From the NCBI GenBank assembly GCA_947852905.1, contig CANTVF010000001.1, positions 62,001 through 126,000 of the forward strand: a stretch of 64,000 nucleotides of DNA, in the 5' to 3' direction. Positions 34,369 to 41,787 of this stretch are shown piece by piece. The DNA comes from an uncultured Tidjanibacter sp. (GTDB lineage: Bacteria > Bacteroidota > Bacteroidia > Bacteroidales > Rikenellaceae). Each line of letters begins with the position of its first letter. Position 1 is the stretch's first letter. The notes under the pieces are model-generated. The model had not been told where the DNA came from. It did no database searches and saw nothing but the letters and a program-made list of their open reading frames with translations. The translations under genes and the position numbers were made by a program.

Positions 34369-35511
34369 ATGAATGACAGAATTTACCTTTCGCTGGCCCA
34401 TATGGGGGGACGGGAACAGGAATTTATAAAGGAGGCTTTCGATACTAATTGGGTGGTGCCGTTGGGACCGAATGTGAATGCTTTCGAGCAGGCGCTCGCC
34501 GAGTATGTAGGCGAGGGACGTCATGTGGTGGCATTGTCAGCCGGTACTGCGGCCGTTCATTTGGGTTTGTTGCAGCTCGGGGTGCAGCCCGGAGACGAGG
34601 TGATTTGCCAGTCGTTTACTTTCGCGGCGTCTGCCAATCCGGTAACTTATCTCGGCGGAGTACCTGTTTTCGTTGACAGCGAGCCTGATACGTGGAATAT
34701 GTCGCCGGAATTTCTCGAAAAGGCTATTTTGGACCGTAAAGCCCGAACAGGTAAATATCCTAAGGCTATAATTCCCGTTCACCTTTACGGAATGCCGGCT
34801 AAGATGGATGAAATTTGCGCTATTGCAGCCAAATACGCTATTCCTGTTCTGGAAGATGCGGCCGAGGCCATAGGGTCGGAGTATAAGGGACGTAAATGCG
34901 GAACTTTCGGCGAGTTCGGTGTGTTGAGTTTCAACGGTAACAAGATGATAACCACTTCCGGTGGAGGCGCGTTGGTATGCCGTACCGAAGAGGAGGCCAA
35001 GCGTACCGTGTTCTATGCTACGCAGGCACGTGAGAATCGTCCGTATTACTATCATGAACATATCGGATATAATTACCGTATGTCTAACATATGTGCCGGT
35101 ATAGGCCGCGGGCAGATGCTCGTATTGCAGGAGCATGTAGAGCGTCGCAGGGCTATACATTCATTGTATAAAGAATTGTTCGGCGGTATGGCCGGTATAA
35201 GCGTGAAATCGGCCCCTTCGGCGGATTTCGACTCCAATTACTGGTTGACATGCATAGAGGTCGATCCGCGGGTGTGCGGCAAGAGTGCGGACGATATACG
35301 GGTTTATCTTGAATCTCAGAATATAGAGTCGCGATTGTTATGGCGTCCGATGCATATGCAACCGGTGTATGCGTCCAATCCGTATTATGGCCAAGATGTC
35401 GCTGAAACAGCCTTTAATCGAGGATTATGTCTGCCTTCGGGATCGTCTTTGTCCGATGAACAGATCAGACTGGTCGCTGACAGGATCAAGGAGTTTGTAA
35501 CGGCGGATTGA
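34369..35511 (+). CDS. DegT/DnrJ/EryC1/StrS sugar aminotransferase (PglE/WcfR-like)
   Basis: A 380-aa PLP-dependent enzyme. The aldimine lysine is K192 in S-F-N-G-N-K-M-I-T-T-S-G-G-G; D163 (L-E-D-A-A-E-A) binds the pyridine nitrogen; L-S-A-G-T-A-A-V-H holds the phosphate. It places an amino group on a UDP-4-keto-6-deoxy-sugar. Together with the PglC/WcfS-like transferase it suggests initiation on an amino-deoxy sugar. No obvious 4,6-dehydratase partner of the PglF type is in the operon, so the keto substrate would have to come from elsewhere. Last gene of the operon. Confidence 0.92.
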   Translation: MNDRIYLSLAHMGGREQEFIKEAFDTNWVVPLGPNVNAFEQALAEYVGEGRHVVALSAGTAAVHLGLLQLGVQPGDEVICQSFTFAASANPVTYLGGVPVFVDSEPDTWNMSPEFLEKAILDRKARTGKYPKAIIPVHLYGMPAKMDEICAIAAKYAIPVLEDAAEAIGSEYKGRKCGTFGEFGVLSFNGNKMITTSGGGALVCRTEEEAKRTVFYATQARENRPYYYHEHIGYNYRMSNICAGIGRGQMLVLQEHVERRRAIHSLYKELFGGMAGISVKSAPSADFDSNYWLTCIEVDPRVCGKSADDIRVYLESQNIESRLLWRPMHMQPVYASNPYYGQDVAETAFNRGLCLPSGSSLSDEQIRLVADRIKEFVTAD

Positions 35512-35674
35512 CGATCAGCCTCTTTGCAACCGCAACGATGTCGTGTTGAAAGATATGCTATGTGTTGGAGAATTGCCTCCTTCACGTTTTGCACATGAAA
35601 AGTAAATAATATATTACGGTATTGTATCCCCGATTGGAATAGGGCTGCTCGCAATACCGAGATATTCGTCCGAA

Positions 35675-35714
35675 AAAACACCCCGGAACCGCAATGTTTC
35701 CGGGGTGTTTTCTA
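35675..35714. terminator. Bidirectional terminator closing the polysaccharide operon
   Basis: A perfect 14-bp stem (35675-35688 with 35698-35711) with 9-base loop, flanked by A/T runs on both sides. It serves the operon (plus) and the cysteine desulfidase gene (minus). Confidence 0.92.
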
Positions 35715-35737
35715 TGTGAATGCATTGTGCGGGATGG

Positions 35738-37039
35738 TTATGCCCCTTTAGAGGTCATTATGTCGAGTATGAGTTTGTCCGTTTGGGTCATACCTTCGCG
35801 GCCGATGCGTGTGAGGTTGAGTATTGAGCGGTCGACGTCTTCGTCAATTATGCCCTCGGCTGCCGTAACGCATTTGTGTTCCATGGCGAGCAGGGCAGAC
35901 AGTACTGCCGTAGATATGCCGCTCGAAACCTTGAGCGAACAACTCGGTTTGGCACCGTCGCATATTATACCCGTAATGTTGGCTATCATGTTTTTCACGG
36001 CGAACGTTACTTCCTCGTATCCGCCGCCCATGAGGTAGGTGATGCCGCAGCTCGATCCCGTAGCGGCAACGACGCAACCGCAGAGTGCGGAAAGACGACC
36101 GAGACTCTGTTTTATGTATATGACTGTCAGACTGCTGAGTATGAGCGCACGGACGGTTTGTTCTCGTGAAGCGCCCGTCTGTTCGGCATATACGACTACC
36201 GGTACGGTCGACGATATGCCTTGGTTACCGCTGCCGGAGTTGCTCATCACGGGAATCATTGCACCGCTCATGCGTGCGTCGCATGCACCGGAAGTGTAGG
36301 ACAATATGCGCGACAGTATTCCGTCACCCATTACCTTGCGCTCCGCTTCGCCTTGCAGTACCCGGCCGAGCGAATGGCCGAAGTCGCCCTTGAACGACAT
36401 TTCGGCAGCGTTCTTGTTCATCTCGGCGGCCTTGAGGATAAACTCCAGTTCCTCTATGGGTGCCGTGGTAGCGAAGTCGAACACCCGGCGCAGCGATAAC
36501 GGACAGTCGTCTCCAGCACCCGATGCTCCGCCCTGCTTGCCGGCTTCCATTATCACTTCTCCGTTGCGCTCTATGCGTGTGAAGTGCGTATGGCTGCCTT
36601 CTATTACTGTAACCGCCTTATCGTCGCCGGCGGTAGCTTCCACTTCTATATAGAGGATGTCGCAGTTGCCTTTTTTCAATCCTATCGAAATGGCTCCCGT
36701 ATCCATGTAGCGGCGCCCTTCCTCCACATCGGCCGGCTTCACGTCGCGCAGCACTTCCAGTCCGTATTCCGACTTGCCGAACAGTCCGCCGAGCGCTATG
36801 GCTATCGGCAGACCTATCATGCCGCCCGTGCCGGGAATACCTACGCCCATGGCGTTTTTCAATATGTTCGCGCTCAGGGATACCGTTATGCGTTCGGGAC
36901 GACGGCCGAGCGTTTCCGCTGCACGTGCCGTACAGAGCGATACCGCGATAGGCTCCGTGCAACCTATTGCCGGAACTACCTCCCTGTTGATGAGGTCTAT
37001 GATAGACTGACGTTCTGTTTTGGAGATATTACAAGCCAT
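35738..37039 (-). CDS. UPF0597 / L-cysteine desulfidase-type protein (CyuA/YhaM-like)
   Basis: I use ATG 37039 (433 aa), since the perfect -7 element at 37063-37070 would leave no room for translation from 37075. The protein belongs to the UPF0597/serine dehydratase alpha-like family. The N-terminal A-I-G-C-T-E-P and the C-G-C-V, S-S-C-G and K-P-S-C-S cysteines can ligand a [4Fe-4S] cluster. E. coli CyuA (YhaM) degrades L-cysteine to pyruvate, ammonia and sulfide; the same role is likely but not proven. Length equals the family norm. Faces the polysaccharide operon across a shared terminator. Confidence 0.85.
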   Translation of the reverse strand: MACNISKTERQSIIDLINREVVPAIGCTEPIAVSLCTARAAETLGRRPERITVSLSANILKNAMGVGIPGTGGMIGLPIAIALGGLFGKSEYGLEVLRDVKPADVEEGRRYMDTGAISIGLKKGNCDILYIEVEATAGDDKAVTVIEGSHTHFTRIERNGEVIMEAGKQGGASGAGDDCPLSLRRVFDFATTAPIEELEFILKAAEMNKNAAEMSFKGDFGHSLGRVLQGEAERKVMGDGILSRILSYTSGACDARMSGAMIPVMSNSGSGNQGISSTVPVVVYAEQTGASREQTVRALILSSLTVIYIKQSLGRLSALCGCVVAATGSSCGITYLMGGGYEEVTFAVKNMIANITGIICDGAKPSCSLKVSSGISTAVLSALLAMEHKCVTAAEGIIDEDVDRSILNLTRIGREGMTQTDKLILDIMTSKGA

Positions 37040-37062
37040 TTCTTCACAATTTTTCAGATGCG

Positions 37063-37070
37063 CAAATATA
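37063..37070 (-). promoter_or_regulatory. Putative -7 promoter element of the desulfidase gene
   Basis: Minus-strand TATATTTG, perfect TAnnTTTG, 24 bases before ATG 37039; it decides that start over 37075. Confidence 0.6.
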
Positions 37071-37188
37071 GCCATTTTTTTGTTGTCGCTTCGTCACGCG
37101 GGTATGCTTATTTGATCGTAGCCATGAAGATGTGAATAGTGGCGACGGAGGCGTGTTGCTGTCGGAGTATGTTAAACCTAGGCATCGT

Positions 37189-37219
37189 TTTGCACGTGTC
37201 TGTAAAAACGGTAACTTTG
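37189..37219 (+). promoter_or_regulatory. Strong Bacteroidota promoter of the GH20 gene
   Basis: TTTG (37189-37192), 19 bases, TAACTTTG (37212-37219): a full consensus match, 79 bases upstream of ATG 37298. Confidence 0.8.
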
Positions 37220-37297
37220 AAAATCGATGTGCGTTTTCGTGTGAGGCGATATCGGATTTCGGAGTAACTGAATGTCGTTTTTTGATTTTTCAAATAT

Positions 37298-39340
37298 ATG
37301 AAAAGAATAGCTTTGGCGTTGGTCTTGTCGGTTTGTACCTTTTCGTCGCAGTTGTGCGGACAGGATTTCGTGCCACGCCCCGTGAGTGTCGAGGAGCGTG
37401 AAGGTTTTTTCCGTCTGCCGACCATTCTGCGTATATATTATTCGCCGCAGGTCGCGCCTCTCGCTGATTATCTGGAGGCGGAACTCCGACGTTCGTACCG
37501 TTTCGATGCGGTGCGCAAGACCGAGAGCGACAGGTTGCCTTCCGATACCAAAGGAATAATACAGATATATGTCGATTCCGAATCGGGATTGCCGGCCGAG
37601 GGGTATTGGCTGAATGTCTCCGGCCGCGATATACTGATCGCCGGAGCGGATTACGGCGGAGTGTTCAACGGTATACAGACGTTGTTGCAGATGCTCCCCG
37701 ATGCTCCACCGTTCTGCGACGACTGCAAGAGCGTCGATATTCCCGTAAAATGTATAAATATAACCGACTATCCGCGTTTTGAGTATCGCGGCATGATGCT
37801 GGATGTGGCGCGGACGTTCGTTCCGAAAGAGACCGTCATGCGTTATATAGACAATTTGTCCCGGCATAAGATCAATCGGTTTCACTGGCATCTGGCCAAT
37901 GACGAGGGGTGGCGCATAGAGATAAAGAGCCATCCCGAACTGGCTGAGGTCGGCGGTTTCCGGGGCGGAGATTCGCCGATCAGACCCGTATACGGTGCAT
38001 GGAAAGAGAAGTACGGCGGGTATTATACGCAGGAGGATATCCGTGAAATAGTCGCTTATGCCGCAGTCCGGAATGTCGAGATTATTCCGGAGATAGATTT
38101 GCCGGGACACAGCCGTGCCGTTGCGCGTGTCGTGCCCGATATATTGTGTGACGGAGAGGCGGATACTGTCGCAACGAACGGTTACGACGCCCGTAACGTA
38201 TGGTGCGTGTCGCGTGAGGAGAATTACGAACTGTTGGACGATATACTGTCGGAAATATCCGCGTTGTTTCCTTCGCGATATATCCATATAGGTGGCGATG
38301 AAGTCGATTATGGCCAGTGGCGGCGTTGTCCTCATTGCCGGGAACTTATGGCGTCTTGCGGTTTTTCGGAACCGGAGCAGTTGGAGGCGTTGTTCGTGGA
38401 GCGTGTGTGCGATATATTGGCACGGTACGGTAAATGCGCTGCCGTATGGAACGAGGCTGCGGAGGCGGGACGATTGCCGTCCGATGTGCGTGTGCACGGT
38501 TGGGAAAGTGTGGATGCAGCCTGTCGTGCAGCCCGTGCCGGATACGCTACAGTGGTCATGCCTTCATCGTGGTTTTATTTCGATATGAAGTATACGGCTG
38601 CGGAACCGGGATTGCGCTGGGCCGGATTGGTGCCGACGGAAAAGGTATATTCTTTCGATCCGCGGCAGTCGGGACTGTCGACCGAGGAAATGCGGAATGT
38701 GGTCGGTGTGGAGGGCGCTCTGTGGCATGAACTCGGACTTCTGGGCGGGGCTACGTATATAGACCGTCAGTCCTATCCGCGTGTGTGCGCATTGGCAGAG
38801 GTGGCGTGGACACCGCAGGAGCAACGCGACTGGGTTGATTTCGAATGCCGCATGGAACGAACGCATTATGCGCGTCTGAGCCGCATGGGGATACGATACC
38901 GCATAGAGCCTGCCGTACAGGAGACGCAAGTCGAGGTCTATATAACGCCTGAGTTTGCGGTCGAAAGTTCATTGAGGGCACGTACCGCCAACCCTTTCTC
39001 TATTCTGACGGATTACCGTTGGGGGCGTCAGGCACGTACTACGCGCGGAGCCCGTCCGGGGGATTACGTTTTGTTCGTGTTCGCTGCGCCGGTCGATTGC
39101 AGGAGCATCGAGATAGTAACCGGATTCAGCGACCTGCCGCGCTGTTTGTTCGTGGAGGGGTATGCGGAGGTGGCTTACGAGCATGAACCGGACCGTTTCG
39201 TCCGGATAGGCGAATTGGAAAACGGTCGTATAACGATTCGGCCGGCCGTTCCGATCGTTGCGGTCAGGATCGTCAGTACAGGTACTCCTACCGGCGACGA
39301 AAGCGTGATATTCCAACCTCTGAAGATAGTGGCCCGCTGA
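37298..39340 (+). CDS. GH20 beta-N-acetylhexosaminidase
   Basis: A 680-aa exported enzyme that removes terminal beta-linked GlcNAc or GalNAc from glycans. Signal peptide residues 1-21 (S-S-Q-L-C-G-Q). A GH20b N-terminal domain (25-155) precedes the TIM barrel (160-510) with R-G-M-M-L-D-V-A-R, H-W-H-L-A-N-D-E-G-W-R, E-I-D-L-P-G-H and the catalytic pair D334-E335 in H-I-G-G-D-E-V. A beta-sandwich domain (about 545-680) ends the protein. Probably acts in the periplasm or on the surface in mucin or chitin-type glycan breakdown. Monocistronic with its own consensus promoter. Confidence 0.95.
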   Translation: MKRIALALVLSVCTFSSQLCGQDFVPRPVSVEEREGFFRLPTILRIYYSPQVAPLADYLEAELRRSYRFDAVRKTESDRLPSDTKGIIQIYVDSESGLPAEGYWLNVSGRDILIAGADYGGVFNGIQTLLQMLPDAPPFCDDCKSVDIPVKCINITDYPRFEYRGMMLDVARTFVPKETVMRYIDNLSRHKINRFHWHLANDEGWRIEIKSHPELAEVGGFRGGDSPIRPVYGAWKEKYGGYYTQEDIREIVAYAAVRNVEIIPEIDLPGHSRAVARVVPDILCDGEADTVATNGYDARNVWCVSREENYELLDDILSEISALFPSRYIHIGGDEVDYGQWRRCPHCRELMASCGFSEPEQLEALFVERVCDILARYGKCAAVWNEAAEAGRLPSDVRVHGWESVDAACRAARAGYATVVMPSSWFYFDMKYTAAEPGLRWAGLVPTEKVYSFDPRQSGLSTEEMRNVVGVEGALWHELGLLGGATYIDRQSYPRVCALAEVAWTPQEQRDWVDFECRMERTHYARLSRMGIRYRIEPAVQETQVEVYITPEFAVESSLRARTANPFSILTDYRWGRQARTTRGARPGDYVLFVFAAPVDCRSIEIVTGFSDLPRCLFVEGYAEVAYEHEPDRFVRIGELENGRITIRPAVPIVAVRIVSTGTPTGDESVIFQPLKIVAR

Positions 39341-39533
39341 GTTGTGACAGGCTGCTCATTTATATGGTGTCGCGGATGTCGCATGGATTTGGATTTTCGG
39401 CATACGGAGCGGATTCATATATTTGACGGGATATGGTGCCCATGGAGAACTGTCTTGTTTTAGTACGGTATTGTGTCGGGAGATGCAGTGTATACGTATG
39501 TGTTTGAAAAATCGGCGAATCTGAATTGAGAGG

Positions 39534-40004
39534 ATGATGAGTAGGGGATTAAAAAATACCATGTTGGTAGTAACCGATATGGATAAATCGGTCGACTTTT
39601 ATAAAAAAGTTTTCGGACTCCGTGTCGTTATGGATTTTGGAGCGAACAAAACTTTGACCGGTGGCTTGGCTTTACAGACCGTCGAAACGTACAGGGAATT
39701 TATAGGAACAAGCGAAATCGCTTTTGGGGGCAATAATTTTGAAATTTACTTTGAAGAAGATGATTTTGACGGTTTCACGAGTAAACTGGAAGATTATGAT
39801 GTCGAATATGTCCACCCTGTAAAAGAACATTCATGGGGACAACGTGTAGTCCGTTTCTATGATCCCGACAAACATATTATTGAGGTCGGTGAAAATATGA
39901 AGACAGTCTGTAAGCGTTTCTTGGATAGCGGAATGACGTCGGAACAAGTTGCCGAGCGCATGGATGTGCCTTTGAAATTTGTAGACAGTTGTAAAGGTTT
40001 GTAG
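39534..40004 (+). CDS. VOC-family (glyoxalase-like) protein
   Basis: A 156-aa protein with two beta-alpha-beta-beta-beta modules: M-L-V-V-T-D-M-D-K-S-V-D-F-Y-K-K-V-F-G-L at the start, and R-F-Y-D-P-D-K-H-I-I-E-V-G-E, which includes the usual metal-binding Glu. A C-terminal helical tail (120-156) predicts a small HTH-like extension (M-T-S-E-Q-V-A-E-R-M). Substrate unknown. A second ATG at 39537 is equally possible as start. Confidence 0.85.
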   Translation: MMSRGLKNTMLVVTDMDKSVDFYKKVFGLRVVMDFGANKTLTGGLALQTVETYREFIGTSEIAFGGNNFEIYFEEDDFDGFTSKLEDYDVEYVHPVKEHSWGQRVVRFYDPDKHIIEVGENMKTVCKRFLDSGMTSEQVAERMDVPLKFVDSCKGL

Positions 40005-40720
40005 ACGATTCCCGTCTATATCGGCGATAATAAAATTCGGAGCGTTATCGGATAACGGTTGTCGAAAATGAGATTGATTTTGCGAACGTGAATAGACCAT
40101 TCGAAGATTCGTTGTTTGTGCTAATTGTCGTTGTATTTACTGCATTGATTTGGGAGTGGAGTTCATTATAGTGACGGGCGGTGATCCTGCGCGGAGAGTT
40201 CATTACGTTGTGGAAAAACTGCGTATAACACTGTCACGATTGTCCGGTTATGGTAATGTAGCGAGACGGAATTAGGGTTGTCGCCGGACGAATGCTGTTC
40301 GGGCAAGGAGATCGGAAGAGGCAAATTTTCGGATGTTGCGTTCAGCGGGTGGGATTCCGATGGTTGTAAGCGACGGACGGAGCGAGGTCTCCGCATGGAG
40401 AATACTTTATGATTTCCGCAATTTGAACTTGCATCGGAATCCGTAATGTGAAAGAGATGCCATTAAGTTTTGGATGATACTGCTTTGATATGGCCGAGAG
40501 GGTTAAATGCCGATACGCAAGTTTGTGACGATATTGCGGTTGCCGGAAATGTCTGTACGTAAGTAGATGTCGGAAGTCGATATGTCTTCATTTCTATATG
40601 AAATTGAATTACATCTTTTCCGGAAAGTCGCGGGTTACGTTATAGAAACCGGCAATACGAAAACAATGTCGGGTGGTATCTTATTTTTTCTAGTGCAAAT
40701 AGAAATGTTATAAATACTAT
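40005..40720. other. Long intergenic region, no gene seen
   Basis: About 700 bases without a credible gene; stops are frequent in all frames. Composition becomes more AT-rich to the right. Confidence 0.45.
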
Positions 40721-40724
40721 AAAA

Positions 40725-40750
40725 TTTGGGACGCATGTGTGCGTCCCAAA
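40725..40750. repeat. Hairpin of unknown role
   Basis: An 11-bp perfect stem (40725-40735 with 40740-40750) and a 4-base TGTG loop. On the minus strand it is followed by a T-rich tract (TTTTATAGTATT), so it could terminate the orphan gene's transcript. Confidence 0.55.
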
Positions 40751-41020
40751 CAATTAATTAACCTCGACGTATCGGGATGAACTTGGTTTTTGTTACCGTT
40801 TTTCCCGGTCTAGAAACAATTGTGCGAATATGTACACCATTATTGGTGGCAGTAGCAGTAGTTCGCACTGTCGTTCTGATTATTTTCATAATTTATAATA
40901 TGAAAAGTTATAGGAGAGTTTCCCGCCGGTTTAAAAATATTTTAGTATTTTTGCGCTGTGTGGACGTTAAATAGTAAAAGTATTATTTAAGCCCGGGCCG
41001 TGTAGCATTCTCCATAATCG

Positions 41021-41416
41021 CTATTCGGCTTTTTTATTTCTTTTCTTTATATCTCTTCGCGTTAGCTTGTATATAGTCTGCTCGCCGTTTTGAATTGGTG
41101 TGATGTCAAATATAGTTCTTTTATAATCATCATTGTAATCTATTCCTAAATCATCTAAAAGGCTTGTTATTTTAACATAGTAATAATTGCCAGCCTTTGC
41201 TATATTAAAGGTTACATCACTCGGCTCAGACATTTTAATCATGTAAATATGCTTGTCTGTTGTCGAACTTTTGTCCTTTGCAAATGCACACCAACTCCAT
41301 TCCGATAATTTCATTAATTCGTCAGCTGATGCAGAAAATCCTGCTTTCCCGTTTTTATGGACTGTTAGTTTTGCACCCCTCTCAGGTGTTTTGGATTTAA
41401 AGAATTCAAATTCCAT
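41021..41416 (-). CDS. Small orphan protein, AT-rich gene
   Basis: Start chosen at ATG 41416 (131 aa, M-E-F-E-F-F-K-S-K-T-P-E-R-G); the upstream in-frame ATGs at 41455 and 41452 lie within or upstream of the promoter -7 element, while ATG 41428 remains possible with a very short leader. The product has alternating beta strands in two similar halves (K-L-T-V-H-K-N-G-K-A-G-F-S-A and V-T-F-N-I-A-K-A-G-N-Y-Y-Y-V) and a basic C-terminus (R-R-D-I-K-K-R-N-K-K). The pattern is faintly like PC4-type nucleic acid-binding folds, a weak suggestion only. The gene is richer in A+T than the chromosomal genes around it. Confidence 0.65.
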   Translation of the reverse strand: MEFEFFKSKTPERGAKLTVHKNGKAGFSASADELMKLSEWSWCAFAKDKSSTTDKHIYMIKMSEPSDVTFNIAKAGNYYYVKITSLLDDLGIDYNDDYKRTIFDITPIQNGEQTIYKLTRRDIKKRNKKAE

Positions 41417-41441
41417 TGCACTTTGCATTTTTATTTCACTG

Positions 41442-41473
41442 CAAATATACATCAATTGGTGTTTGCGTGCAAA
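41442..41473 (-). promoter_or_regulatory. Consensus promoter of the orphan gene
   Basis: Minus-strand TTTG (41470-41473), 20 bases, TATATTTG (41442-41449): a full consensus match just upstream of ATG 41428/41416. Confidence 0.8.
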
Positions 41474-41680
41474 TATTTTTATTGAAATTTAAATGCAAAA
41501 TTAATATGTAATCGTGCGCTTTGACTTTTGTTTGTGTGTGTTGTGAATATTTGTTGACTTATTTATTAATTTATTTGTTGGTTTATTTGTGAAATAGAAT
41601 ACTTGCATCTTAGTTCTTAAATTCCACTTTTCTTTAAACTGCCATAGTGTAGATGTGTATATTGGTATCTTAATTAAAAA
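41474..41680. other. AT-rich spacer with repeated TTATTTRTT-like words
   Basis: Low-complexity T-rich sequence (around 41545-41595) with several near-copies of TTTATTTGTT. No gene seen. Confidence 0.5.
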
Positions 41681-41718
41681 TCGCTCCCTCCTGAGATATA
41701 AACCTCAAGAGGGAGCGA
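41676..41718 (-). terminator. Intrinsic terminator of pheT
   Basis: A 10-bp stem (41681-41690 with 41709-41718), extended inside by TGAG/CTCA, is followed on the minus strand by ATTTTTAATT. It lies 70 bases past the pheT stop. Confidence 0.88.
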
Positions 41719-41787
41719 AATCTTTTCAAAGCGGGACTTGCCTATGGCAGCCTGTGTACGTTTGTCCCTATGCTTCTCGAATAGGCA

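Noticed and set aside
40777..40974. 65-codon frame (plus strand), hydrophobic
   Set aside because: No conserved pattern, no promoter, in an AT-rich gap where chance frames are common; the hydrophobic stretch alone is not enough.
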